A stretch of DNA of 13,528 nucleotides from an uncultured Burkholderiales bacterium (GCA_903923345.1 CAIXXI010000006.1:1-13528); one strand, 5' to 3'. Shown: positions 1 to 8,018, numbered from the stretch's first letter. Numbers and translations: made by a program. The notes: generated from the sequence alone by a model not told the origin.

Positions 1-714
1 ATGACGAAGATGATCACCAAGAACACCACGATCCCGACCAAGTTCGCGCAGACCTTCTCGACGGCTGACGACAACCAGCCGGCCGTGACGGTCAAGGTCT
101 TCCAGGGCGAGCGCGAGATGGCCGCAGGCAACAAGCTGCTGGGCGAGTTCAACCTTGAGGGGATTCCGTCAGCCCCGCGTGGCACGCCGCAGATCGAGGT
201 GACCTTCGATATCGACGCCAATGGCATCCTGCATGTGTCGGCGCGCGACAAGGCGAGCGGCAAGGAAAACAAGATCACGATCAAGGCGAATTCGGGCCTG
301 AACGAGGCCGAGATTCAGCGCATGGTGAAGGACGCCGAGGCCAATGCGGCCGAGGATCACAAGCGCCGTGAGATGGTCGAGTCGCGCAATCAGGCCGATT
401 CGCTGGTGCATTCGGTGCGCAAGTCGCTGACCGAGCATGGTGAGAAGTTGTCGGATGCCGAGAAGGAGCCGATCGAGGCGGCGCTGAAGTCGGCTGAGGA
501 AGCGCTCAAGTCCGAGGACAAGGAGCGGATCGATGCGGCCGCGGCCGAGCTGATGACCGCCTCGCAGAAGATCGGCGAAAAGGTCTATGCCGGTGAGCAA
601 GGTGGTGCGGCTGCTGCGGCAGCAGCGGCTGGCGCAGCGGGCGCGGGTGCCTCGGCCGCTCAGGATGCCGATGTGGTCGATGCCGAGTTCAAGGAAGTCA
701 AGCGCGACGCCTGA
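1..714 (+). CDS. dnaK: Chaperone DnaK (Hsp70), C-terminal part, 5' end outside window
   Basis: The 237 visible residues match the end of DnaK from about residue 400 of the usual ~640, so the ATG at position 1 is an internal methionine and the ATPase domain lies outside the window. Visible in order: the rest of the substrate-binding beta-sandwich (KNTTIPTKF, APRGTPQIEVTFDIDANGIL, SARDKASGKENKITIKA), the helical lid from about residue 100, an Ala/Gly-rich linker at about residues 201-220, and the typical acidic end DADVVDAEFKEVK. DnaK binds exposed hydrophobic segments of unfolded cytoplasmic proteins in an ATP-driven cycle stimulated by the J protein encoded next. The dnaK-dnaJ order is typical of proteobacteria. 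The heat-shock promoter, if present, lies upstream and is not visible. Confidence 0.97.
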   Translation: MTKMITKNTTIPTKFAQTFSTADDNQPAVTVKVFQGEREMAAGNKLLGEFNLEGIPSAPRGTPQIEVTFDIDANGILHVSARDKASGKENKITIKANSGLNEAEIQRMVKDAEANAAEDHKRREMVESRNQADSLVHSVRKSLTEHGEKLSDAEKEPIEAALKSAEEALKSEDKERIDAAAAELMTASQKIGEKVYAGEQGGAAAAAAAAGAAGAGASAAQDADVVDAEFKEVKRDA

Positions 715-744
715 TCTTCGGATCGGCGAGAATCACGGTTTGGG

Positions 745-771
745 CAGGGCCCGGGCAATGACCCGGGCCTG
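745..771 (+). terminator. GC-rich hairpin between dnaK and dnaJ (attenuator or mRNA-stability element)
   Basis: CAGGGCCCGGG (745-755) and CCCGGGCCTG (762-771) are complementary apart from one bulged G, giving a stem of about 10 pairs with a loop of six bases. No T-run follows, so it is not a classical intrinsic terminator. Between co-directional dnaK and dnaJ it could lower read-through into dnaJ or protect the dnaK 3' end. The hairpin is read directly; the role is inference. Confidence 0.4.
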
Positions 772-799
772 TGCCATTGAGAACGACGGGACAATGTGA

Positions 800-1918
800 A
801 TGGCGAAGCGTGACTACTACGACGTGCTGGGCGTGGCGAAAAATGCGTCCGATGACGACATCAAGAAGGCGTACCGCAAGCTCGCCATGAAGTTTCATCC
901 GGATCGAAATCCGGACAACAAGGATGCCGAGGAGCAATTCAAGGAGGTCAAGGAGGCCTACGAGATGCTCTCCGACGCCTCAAAGCGCGAGGCCTACGAC
1001 CGCTTTGGCCATGCCGGGGTCGATCCGAATGCCGGTGGCCCGGGGGGTGCCGGCATGGGCGGCTTCGGTGATGTCTTCGGTGACATTTTCGGTGACATCT
1101 TTGGTGCCACCCAGGGCGGACGCGGCCAGCGCAGCAATGTCTATCGCGGTGCCGATCTGCGCTATGCAATGGACATCACGCTGGAGCAGGCTGCCCAGGG
1201 CTATGAGACCGAAATTCGGGTGCCGGCCTGGGAGTCTTGTGAACCCTGCAAAGGCAGCGGTGCCAAGCCGGGCACGAAGGCGCAAACTTGCCGCACCTGC
1301 AGCGGCCAGGGCGCTGTCCGGGTTCAGCAGGGCTTTTTCTCGATCCAGCAGACCTGCCCGGCTTGCCACGGCAGCGGCAAGGTGATCCCTGATCCCTGCG
1401 AGGCTTGCGATGGTGTCGGACGGGTCAAGAAGACGCGCACGCTCTCAGTGAAGATTCCGGCCGGCATCGATGACGGCATGAGGATCCGCTCGGCTGGCAA
1501 CGGCGAACCCGGTGTCAACGGGGGGCCTCAAGGAGATCTGTATGTCGAGATCCACCTGAAGGAGCATGCAGTCTTCAAGCGCGACGGAGACGACCTGCAT
1601 TGCGAGGTTCCGGTGAGCATCACGGCAGCCGCCCTGGGCGGTGCGATCAAGGTGCCCACGCTCAGTGGCGACGCTGAAATCGAATTGCCCGAAGGCACGC
1701 AGACGGGCAAGACCTTCCGCTTGCGCAGCAAGGGCATCAAGGGCGTGCGCTCCAGCTATCCCGGCGACTTGTATGCCCACATCATCGTCGAGACCCCGGT
1801 GCGACTGACCGACAAGCAGCGGCAATTGCTGCGCGAACTCGAGGTCACGCTCAAGGATGACCGGCACAGCCCCCAGACCCGGTCCTGGAAGGACAAGGTC
1901 AAGGAGTTCTTTCAATAG
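800..1918 (+). CDS. dnaJ: Chaperone DnaJ (Hsp40, type I)
   Basis: Complete 372-residue type I J protein, the co-chaperone that delivers substrates to DnaK and stimulates its ATPase. Visible in order: the J domain at the N-terminus (MAKRDYYDVLGV, with the essential HPD in KFHPDRNP), a Gly/Phe-rich linker with the local repeat FGDVFGDIFGDIFG, the zinc-binding region with all four CxxCxGxG modules (CEPCKGSG, CRTCSGQG, CPACHGSG, CEACDGVG), and the C-terminal substrate-binding domains. Length is normal for the family (E. coli about 376). The start is set by the conserved MAKRDYY; an ATG just upstream at 794 runs straight into TGA. The Shine-Dalgarno is weak (ACGGGA, around 787). It lies 85 bases after dnaK, in the same direction. 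Confidence 0.98.
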   Translation: MAKRDYYDVLGVAKNASDDDIKKAYRKLAMKFHPDRNPDNKDAEEQFKEVKEAYEMLSDASKREAYDRFGHAGVDPNAGGPGGAGMGGFGDVFGDIFGDIFGATQGGRGQRSNVYRGADLRYAMDITLEQAAQGYETEIRVPAWESCEPCKGSGAKPGTKAQTCRTCSGQGAVRVQQGFFSIQQTCPACHGSGKVIPDPCEACDGVGRVKKTRTLSVKIPAGIDDGMRIRSAGNGEPGVNGGPQGDLYVEIHLKEHAVFKRDGDDLHCEVPVSITAAALGGAIKVPTLSGDAEIELPEGTQTGKTFRLRSKGIKGVRSSYPGDLYAHIIVETPVRLTDKQRQLLRELEVTLKDDRHSPQTRSWKDKVKEFFQ

Positions 1919-1936
1919 CGGTGCCGGTCGCGGGCC

Positions 1937-2962
1937 TCAGTTTTCCAGCTTGATGCCGGCGGCCTTCACCACTTTCCCGTTGCGGGCGATTTCGGATTTG
2001 AGGAAGGCCAGGGTGTCCTCGGGAGAACCCGAGCCCGGCAACACACCGGTTTTTTCGAGTTTTTCACGCACCTCGGGCGTCGCCAGGATCTTGTTGATCT
2101 CGGTATTGAGCCGAGTGATCACCTCGCGCGGCGTGCCGGCGGGCGCCAGCACCATTGCCCAGGTGTTGGCCACGAAAGGCACGCCGCCTTCGGCCAGGGT
2201 GTTGAGTTCCGGATAGCCGGGCAGCCGTTTTTCGCTGGCCATGCCGTAGCTCTTGATCTTGCCGGCCTTGATGTGCGGGCTCATCGCCAGCGGCACATCG
2301 AACAGCAGCTGGATTTGCCCGCCAATCAGATCAGTCAGTGCGGGCTGCGTGCCCTTGTAGGGAACCAGCTGCATCTTCAGTCCGTGAGTCATCATGAACT
2401 GCTCCATCGCCAGATGGGCTGCCGCGCCGATCCCGCTTGAGCCGTAATTGAACTGCCCCGGTCGGGCCTTCACATACGCGACCATCTCGGCAATCGAGTT
2501 GGGCGGGAAGGCATTGTTGGCGGTCAGGATCAGCGGCGCGATGCCGGAGAGCGCAACCGGTGTGATGTCATTCATGACATCGAAAGGCATCTTCGCGTAG
2601 AGCGACGGATTGGCGGAATGCGCCGCGATCACCGTGGTCAGGGTGTAACCGTCGGGTGCCGACTTGGCCATCATGTCGACGCCGATCAGGCTGTTGGCCC
2701 CCGGCTTGTAGTCGAAGATCACCGGCTGGCCGAGCACCCGTGACAGCGGCTCGCCGACTGCACGGGCCATGTTGTCGGTGAAGCCCCCCGGTGTGTAGCC
2801 GACGATCATCCGAATCGGCTTGCTCGGCCAGGCACTTTGGGCGCCGGCCGTGCCGGAGGCAAGCACCGCGGCGGCAGGCAGGGCCAGTGTCAGCCGGCGA
2901 CGCAGGGCGCTGGCCGGGCGGGTTTGATTGCGCGATGGCATGGAAGGGGCGTTCTTGGACAT
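1937..2962 (-). CDS. Bug/TctC-family periplasmic tripartite tricarboxylate transporter substrate-binding protein
   Basis: 341-residue exported binding protein of the Bug (Bordetella uptake gene) family. These capture small carboxylates or similar solutes in the periplasm for TctAB-type permeases or for signalling. A long basic N-terminus with RRR and a hydrophobic stretch ends in ASGTAGAQS, a likely signal peptidase site; the arginines leave Tat export possible but unproven. The mature start WPSKPIRMIVGYTPGG, the DNMAR segment, GANSLIGVDMMAKSAPDGYT and the VPYKGTQPALTDLIGGQI region are all typical. The ATG at 2962 is chosen because GAGGAG sits five bases upstream; in-frame upstream ATGs lack such a site. 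No TctA/TctB genes are nearby, as is common for this expanded family. The ligand cannot be predicted from sequence alone. It is convergent with dnaJ, 18 bases away. Confidence 0.92.
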   Translation of the reverse strand: MSKNAPSMPSRNQTRPASALRRRLTLALPAAAVLASGTAGAQSAWPSKPIRMIVGYTPGGFTDNMARAVGEPLSRVLGQPVIFDYKPGANSLIGVDMMAKSAPDGYTLTTVIAAHSANPSLYAKMPFDVMNDITPVALSGIAPLILTANNAFPPNSIAEMVAYVKARPGQFNYGSSGIGAAAHLAMEQFMMTHGLKMQLVPYKGTQPALTDLIGGQIQLLFDVPLAMSPHIKAGKIKSYGMASEKRLPGYPELNTLAEGGVPFVANTWAMVLAPAGTPREVITRLNTEINKILATPEVREKLEKTGVLPGSGSPEDTLAFLKSEIARNGKVVKAAGIKLEN

Positions 2963-3062
2963 GAGGGCTCCTCGGATCGTCTGGTCGGTTTGATGCGCCG
3001 CCATGTTAGACGAGTTCAGCGTCGAGGTTTCAGGGCACTCGGAACGACGGTACATTGCGGGG
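2963..3062. promoter_or_regulatory. Divergent intergenic region between Bug-family gene and formate dehydrogenase operon
   Basis: These 100 bases must hold the promoters of both divergent units unless they are read from further away. On the minus strand a weak -10-like TAACAT (3003-3008) and -35-like CTGAAA (3028-3033) are separated by 19 bases, which is longer than ideal. On the plus strand no convincing sigma70 pair was seen, and no clear operator palindrome stands out. The location is secure; the individual boxes are weak. Confidence 0.3.
2968..2973 (-). promoter_or_regulatory. Ribosome binding site of the Bug-family gene
   Basis: Reads GAGGAG on the minus strand, five bases before the ATG at 2962. 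It decides this start over the in-frame upstream ATGs at 3055 and 3004. Confidence 0.75.
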
Positions 3063-4760
3063 ATGGAACAGATCGTTCATCTGAGACGCCCGATCGGACG
3101 ACCTAAAGGCCGGGGCGTCGATCCGGCTGCGCGCGAGCGTCTGGCCCAATTGCTCACTGGCTTGGCGCCGCAACGCGAATTGCTGATCGAGTGCCTGCAC
3201 CGGATTCAGGATGCCGAGCACCACCTGTCTGCGCCGATGCTGGCCGCGCTCGCCGAAACCCTGCGCATGTCGCAGGCCGAGGTCTTCGAGGTCGCGACCT
3301 TCTATCACCACTTCGATGTCGTCGGCGCGGGGCAAACGCCTCCATTGCCGCTGACAGTGCGGGTCTGCGACTCCCTGTCGTGTGCATTGCAAGGCGCCGA
3401 GGCACTGGCCGAACGGCTCGAATCTGCCTTGCAAGGCCGTGCCCGTGTTCAACGGGTGCCCTGTATCGGACGCTGCGCCCAGGCGCCGGCGGTGGTCGTA
3501 GACCGTCATCCGGTGGCACCGGCCAGCGAGCAGCGTGTGCTCGATGCGGTTGCCCAGGACCTGCGGGACTGTGAACCGCCTGCCGTGACCGATCTTGCGG
3601 TGGCCGTGAACGCCGGAAGCTATGCCCGGCTCTTGCGCTGCCTGCGCGGTGAGATCGATCGTGAGTCGGTCTTCGATCAGCTGGATCGAGCCGGCCTGCG
3701 CGGCCTCGGTGGCGCGGGCTTTCCGACTGGCCGAAAGTGGCGAACAGTCGCCTCCCAGCCCGGCCCGCGGCTGATGGCGGTCAATGCCGATGAGGGCGAG
3801 CCTGGCACCTTCAAGGATCGGCACTGGCTGGAGACCGCCCCCCACCGCGTGCTCGAAGGTGTGCTGATTGCCGCCTGGGCGGTCGGCGCGAAAGGCTGCT
3901 GGATCTACCTGCGCGATGAATACGCAGGCGTTCGGGCCCTGCTCGAGCCGCTGGTGGCGGCCATCGGCCCGTGGCTCGAGACGGTCTGGCCTGACTCGGT
4001 CGATTCGCCGCGTCCCGCACTGCATCTGAGCCGAGGCGCAGGCGCCTATGTCTGCGGGGAGGAGTCGGCGATGATCGAGTCGATCGAAGGCCGACGGGGC
4101 ACGCCGAGGCTGCGGCCGCCCTACGTGGCACAGGTCGGACTCTTCGGACGCCCGACGCTGGTCAACAACCCCGAGACCCTGTACTGGGCCTCGGTCATTC
4201 TGGAGAAGGGGGCGCCCTGGTACGCAGCGCAGGGGCGGCGCGGACGCACCGGTCTGCGTTCCTTTTCGGTTTCGGGGCGGGTTCGCGATCCCGGGGTCAA
4301 GCTCGCACCAGCGGGCATCAGCCTGCGCGAACTCATCGACGAACACTGTGGCGGGATGGCTGCCGGGCACGTGTTGTTCGGCTATCTGCCGGGCGGTGCG
4401 TCCGGCGGCATCCTGCCCGCGTCGCTGGCCGATGAACCGCTCGATTTCGACACGCTGGCGCCGCACGGTGCTTTCGTCGGGTCATGTGCGGTGATCGTGC
4501 TGTCCCAGTTCGACCGGGCCCGGGACGCCGCCGCGAACCTGATGCGCTTTTTCCGTCATGAGTCCTGCGGCCAGTGCACACCCTGCCGTGCAGGTACGGC
4601 GCGCGCGCAACAGCTGATCGGGGCGCCGCTCTGGGATGCGCCGCTGCTGGCTGAACTGTCCCAGGCGATGCGTGATGCCTCGATCTGCGGGCTGGGTCAG
4701 GCGGCGCCCAATCCGGTCGATTCGGTGCTGCGCTTTTTTCCCGATGAAGTGAGCCGCTGA
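3063..4760 (+). CDS. NAD-dependent formate dehydrogenase, beta (diaphorase) subunit; fused NuoE-NuoF type
   Basis: 565-residue fusion passing electrons from the formate-oxidising subunit to NAD+ in the cytoplasm. Residues ~1-150 are a NuoE-like thioredoxin-fold domain with [2Fe-2S] ligands C102/C107 (CDSLSC) and C134/C138 (CIGRC). Residues ~190-565 are NuoF-like: GLGGAGFPTGRKW and NADEGEPGTFKDR for NADH and FMN, GAGAYVCGEESAMIESIEG, and the [4Fe-4S] set C502, C505, C508 (SCGQCTPC) with C542. The same fusion is known in the beta subunit of the tungsten formate dehydrogenase FDH1 of Methylobacterium extorquens (about 570 residues), whereas Fds enzymes split it into FdsG and FdsB. An NAD-reducing hydrogenase module is less likely because the next gene is a formate dehydrogenase alpha subunit. 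The start at 3063 gives family length; its Shine-Dalgarno is poor. The stop overlaps the next ATG (TGATG), implying coupling. Confidence 0.9.
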   Translation: MEQIVHLRRPIGRPKGRGVDPAARERLAQLLTGLAPQRELLIECLHRIQDAEHHLSAPMLAALAETLRMSQAEVFEVATFYHHFDVVGAGQTPPLPLTVRVCDSLSCALQGAEALAERLESALQGRARVQRVPCIGRCAQAPAVVVDRHPVAPASEQRVLDAVAQDLRDCEPPAVTDLAVAVNAGSYARLLRCLRGEIDRESVFDQLDRAGLRGLGGAGFPTGRKWRTVASQPGPRLMAVNADEGEPGTFKDRHWLETAPHRVLEGVLIAAWAVGAKGCWIYLRDEYAGVRALLEPLVAAIGPWLETVWPDSVDSPRPALHLSRGAGAYVCGEESAMIESIEGRRGTPRLRPPYVAQVGLFGRPTLVNNPETLYWASVILEKGAPWYAAQGRRGRTGLRSFSVSGRVRDPGVKLAPAGISLRELIDEHCGGMAAGHVLFGYLPGGASGGILPASLADEPLDFDTLAPHGAFVGSCAVIVLSQFDRARDAAANLMRFFRHESCGQCTPCRAGTARAQQLIGAPLWDAPLLAELSQAMRDASICGLGQAAPNPVDSVLRFFPDEVSR

Positions 4761-7525
4761 TGAGCGCCAGCCCCGCTATCGCCTCCGACCCCATCCGGTT
4801 CACACTCGATGACAGAGCCATCGAAGCTCGCAGCGGTGAGTCGATCCTGCAATGCGCTGCACGCCATGGCGTCGACATTCCGCACCTGTGTCATGCCGAC
4901 GGCTTGCGGCCAGATGGCAATTGCCGCGCCTGCGTGGTTGAAATCGACGGCGAGCGCGTGCTGGCCCCGTCGTGTTGCCGCGCTCCCGCCGAGGGGATGC
5001 GGGTCCAGTCGGCCAGCGCCCGCGCGCGCGTCTCTCAGCGCATGGTTGTTGAATTGCTGCTGGCGGATGCGCCGGCTGCGAGCCAGCGGGCTGATTCCGA
5101 ATTGCTCGCTTGGGCCAGCGCGCTTGGGGTCTCGGGCACGCGCTTCGCTGCGCGTGCGCCCACGGATGCCGATCTCTCGCACCCGGCGATGGCGGTCAAT
5201 CTGGATGCCTGCATCCAGTGCAGCCGGTGCGTGCGGGCCTGTCGTGAAGAGCAGGTCAATGATGTGATCGGCATGGCCTGGCGTGGTGACCATGCACGGG
5301 TCGTGTTCGATCAGTCCGACCCGATGGGCCTGTCCACCTGTGTGGCCTGCGGCGAATGCGTTCAGGCCTGCCCGACCGGCGCCTTGATGCCGCGCGAATT
5401 GGGCGGGCCGCGAGCAGGGCAGGTCATCGATCCGGTGGCACCGGATCGCCGGGTCGATTCGCTGTGCCCCTTTTGCGGGGTGGGCTGCCAGCTCACCTAT
5501 CACGTGCGTGACGAGCGCATCGCATGGGTTGAAGGGCGCGATGGCCCGGCCAATCACGGCCGACTGTGCGTCAAGGGCCGCTTCGGCTTCGACTATGCGG
5601 CCAGCCCGGATCGCCTGACCGTGCCACTCATTCGCCGCGCGGATGCGCCCAAGCAGCCCGACTTCGAACGCGTGCCAGCCAACTGGCGCGAGCAGTTTCG
5701 CGAAGCGAGCTGGGACGAGGCGCTGGCGTTTGCAAGCCAAGGTCTGACACAGATCCGCGATTCGATGGGCCCGAATGCATTGGCCGGGTTCGGCTCGGCC
5801 AAGGGCAGCAACGAGGAGGCCTATCTCTTTCAGAAGCTGGTGCGAACCGGGTTCGGCACCAACAACGTCGACCACTGCACCCGCCTGTGCCATGCCTCAT
5901 CGGTGTCGGCATTGCTCGAGGGGCTAGGCTCTGCGGCGGTCTCGAATCCGGTCTCGGATGTGCAGTTCTCTGACCTGATCTTCGTGATCGGAGCCAATCC
6001 GACCTCCAATCATCCGGTGGCAGCGACCTGGATCAAGAACGCGGTTCAGCGCGGCGCAACGCTCGTCGTGGCCGATCCGCGCAGAACCGACCTCGCTCGC
6101 CACGCGCGCCACGTCTTGCAGTTTCGCGCCGACACCGATGTCGCCATGCTCAAGGCGATGCTGCATACCCTGATCGAAGAAGGCCTGGTGGATCAGGCAT
6201 TCATCGAATCCCGAACCGAGGATTTCGAGTCCCTGGCTGAATCGGTGCGCGACAACAGTCCGGAAGCAATGGCGCCGATCTGCGGCATCGAGGCCGAAAC
6301 CCTGCGCGACGTGGCACGGCAGTTCGCGCGTGCCGAATCGGCCATGATCCTGTGGGGCATGGGCGTGTCCCAGCATGTTCACGGCACCGACAACGCCCGG
6401 TGCCTGATTGCACTGTCGCTGCTCACCGGCCAGATCGGGCGCCCGGGCACCGGACTGCATCCGCTGCGTGGCCAGAACAATGTGCAGGGCGCATCCGATG
6501 CCGGCCTGATTCCGATGATGCTGCCCGACTATCACCGTGTCGACGATGCCAACGCGGCGGGTCTGATCGAGCATCTCTGGGGGATGCCGATCGACCGCAA
6601 GCCGGGGCTGACCGTGGTCGAGATCATGGATGCCGCCGCCGCTGGTCGGATCCAGGGCATGTACATCATGGGTGAGAACCCGGCGATGTCGGATCCGGAT
6701 CTGCACCATGCGCGCGCTGCGCTGGCCAGCCTGAAGATGCTAGTCGTGCAGGATATTTTCCCGACCGAGACCGCTTACCTCGCCGATGTCATCCTGCCGG
6801 CGTCGGCCTTTCCCGAAAAGACCGGCAGCTTCACCAACACTGATCGCATGGTTCAACTGGCCCGCAAGGCCGTCGAGCTCCCGGGTCAGGCCCGTCAGGA
6901 TCTCTGGATCATCGTCGAGATGGCGCGCAGGCTGGGCCTGGACTGGACGTATGACCATCCGTCCCAGGCCTTCACCGAGATGCGCGAGGCCATGCACTCG
7001 ATCACTGGCCTGAGTTGGGATCGGCTCGAGCGTGAAGGCTCGGTGACCTACCCCTGTCCGAGCCCCGACGATCCGGGGCATCCGGTCGTGTTCATCGACC
7101 GATTCATGACGCAAAACGGGCGAGCACGCCTGATCCCGGTTAGCCTGCGAACTGCCGACGAGCGCCCCGATGATCAGTATCCCTACGTGCTGATCACCGG
7201 CCGCCAGCTCGAGCACTGGCATACCGGCGCCATGACCCGGCGGGCAGCAGCGCTCGATGCGATCGAGCCCGAGGCCACGGTGTCGATGAACCGAAACGAG
7301 TGCGCAAAGCTGGGCGTGCAGGCGGGCGAGCGGGTCACGCTGAGCTCGCGGCGCGGCTCGATTGCACTGATCGTGCGTCAGGACGACGGCATCGCCGATG
7401 GCTCGGTGTTCGTGCCCTTTGCCTATGCCGAGGCGGCGGCCAATCTGCTGACCAATCCGGCGCTCGATCCCTTCGGCAAGATTCCCGAGCTAAAGTACTG
7501 CGCCGTTCAGGTGGCCCGGGCCTGA
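4760..7525 (+). CDS. NAD-dependent formate dehydrogenase, alpha (Mo/W-bis-MGD catalytic) subunit
   Basis: 921-residue molybdopterin oxidoreductase oxidising formate to CO2. Order: N-terminal [2Fe-2S] ferredoxin domain (C44, C55, C58, C72); two [4Fe-4S] motifs CIQCSRCVRAC (C151-C161) and CVACGECVQAC (C194-C204); the bis-MGD domain opening with C236, C239, C243, C270 and the electron-relay lysine K272; the active-site segment DHCTRLCHASS, where C377 is the expected Mo/W ligand (Cys, not Sec) followed by H378; RGQNNVQGASDAG; and the C-terminal cofactor-binding domain (LITGRQLEHWHTG). No twin-arginine signal, so it is cytoplasmic. The His-x3-Cys-x2-Cys-x5-Cys motif usual between the ferredoxin domain and residue 150 is not present. 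It overlaps the beta gene by one base. Metal choice (Mo or W) cannot be read from sequence; the beta fusion resembles tungsten FDH1. A NuoG-only role is excluded by the complete formate-type active site. Confidence 0.93.
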   Translation: MSASPAIASDPIRFTLDDRAIEARSGESILQCAARHGVDIPHLCHADGLRPDGNCRACVVEIDGERVLAPSCCRAPAEGMRVQSASARARVSQRMVVELLLADAPAASQRADSELLAWASALGVSGTRFAARAPTDADLSHPAMAVNLDACIQCSRCVRACREEQVNDVIGMAWRGDHARVVFDQSDPMGLSTCVACGECVQACPTGALMPRELGGPRAGQVIDPVAPDRRVDSLCPFCGVGCQLTYHVRDERIAWVEGRDGPANHGRLCVKGRFGFDYAASPDRLTVPLIRRADAPKQPDFERVPANWREQFREASWDEALAFASQGLTQIRDSMGPNALAGFGSAKGSNEEAYLFQKLVRTGFGTNNVDHCTRLCHASSVSALLEGLGSAAVSNPVSDVQFSDLIFVIGANPTSNHPVAATWIKNAVQRGATLVVADPRRTDLARHARHVLQFRADTDVAMLKAMLHTLIEEGLVDQAFIESRTEDFESLAESVRDNSPEAMAPICGIEAETLRDVARQFARAESAMILWGMGVSQHVHGTDNARCLIALSLLTGQIGRPGTGLHPLRGQNNVQGASDAGLIPMMLPDYHRVDDANAAGLIEHLWGMPIDRKPGLTVVEIMDAAAAGRIQGMYIMGENPAMSDPDLHHARAALASLKMLVVQDIFPTETAYLADVILPASAFPEKTGSFTNTDRMVQLARKAVELPGQARQDLWIIVEMARRLGLDWTYDHPSQAFTEMREAMHSITGLSWDRLEREGSVTYPCPSPDDPGHPVVFIDRFMTQNGRARLIPVSLRTADERPDDQYPYVLITGRQLEHWHTGAMTRRAAALDAIEPEATVSMNRNECAKLGVQAGERVTLSSRRGSIALIVRQDDGIADGSVFVPFAYAEAAANLLTNPALDPFGKIPELKYCAVQVARA

Positions 7526-7575
7526 CTCGCTTGCGAAGTCATCCCGCGCGCCCGCCCATTCCCCGTTCCACTTCC

Positions 7576-7580
7576 AGGAG
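7576..7580 (+). promoter_or_regulatory. Ribosome binding site fixing a GTG start
   Basis: AGGAG lies six bases before the GTG at 7587 and supports that codon as the start of the VOC-family gene; there is no in-frame ATG close by. Confidence 0.75.
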
Positions 7581-7586
7581 TTACCC

Positions 7587-8018
7587 GTGTCCGGATATGC
7601 CGTCGCCCAGCCCTTCCACCTTGCCTTCCCGGTTCACGACCTGCAGGCTGCGCGAGCGTTCTATGGCGGTTTGCTGGGCTGCCCCGAGGGTCGCAGCTCG
7701 CCTGACTGGATCGACTTCAATCTCTTCGGACACCAGATCGTGGCGCACCTTGCGCCCGATGAAGCCGGCCATCGACAGACCAGCAAGGTCGACGGCGACA
7801 ATGTTCCGGTGCGCCACTTTGGTGTGGTGCTCGACCTGCCTGACTGGCAGAAGATGGCCGATGTTCTGAAGGCGGCCGGCACCGAGTTCGTGATCGAGCC
7901 GCACATCCGCTTCAAGGGCGAAGTCGGCGAGCAGGCGACCATGTTCTTTCTCGATCCGTCGGGCAATGCACTCGAATTCAAGGCCTTCGCGGATCCTTCC
8001 AGGCTGTTCGCGAAATAG
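7587..8018 (+). CDS. VOC-family protein (glyoxalase/dioxygenase fold), substrate unknown
   Basis: 143-residue protein of the vicinal oxygen chelate superfamily: a beta-alpha-beta-beta-beta unit opens with FHLAFPVHDLQAARAFYGGL, and a second starts near VRHFGVVLDL and ends in FFLDPSGNALEFKAF. The three usual metal ligands look present: His in FHLAF, His in VRHFGVV and Glu in NALEFK. The superfamily covers glyoxalase I, ring-cleaving dioxygenases and antibiotic-binding proteins, so the reaction cannot be assigned. The start is GTG with a good Shine-Dalgarno. It lies 61 bases after the formate dehydrogenase alpha gene and 69 before hemL in the same direction, so cotranscription is possible. No functional link to formate is known to me. 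Confidence 0.88.
   Translation: MSGYAVAQPFHLAFPVHDLQAARAFYGGLLGCPEGRSSPDWIDFNLFGHQIVAHLAPDEAGHRQTSKVDGDNVPVRHFGVVLDLPDWQKMADVLKAAGTEFVIEPHIRFKGEVGEQATMFFLDPSGNALEFKAFADPSRLFAK

Noticed and set aside
1..3. ATG at the first base as a true gene start
   Set aside because: The protein from here aligns with the middle of DnaK, and this methionine is an internal one; the gene is cut by the window edge.
3028..3056. Plus-strand promoter for the formate dehydrogenase operon (TTTCAG and TACATT)
   Set aside because: The -35 matches only two of six consensus bases, and the -10 is seven bases from the ATG, which would force a leaderless mRNA.
3003..3062. Earlier start (ATG 3003) for the formate dehydrogenase beta subunit
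   Set aside because: The extra 20 residues do not resemble family N-termini and would consume most of the divergent promoter region.
3030..4466. Long open minus-strand frame (478 codons) opposite the formate dehydrogenase beta gene
   Set aside because: It is composed of the complement of well-recognised codons and has no family resemblance; such frames are common in GC-rich DNA.
4697..5893. Long open minus-strand frame (398 codons) opposite the formate dehydrogenase alpha gene
   Set aside because: No recognisable domain, and it is fully antisense to a gene with complete Fe-S motifs; a GC-rich shadow.
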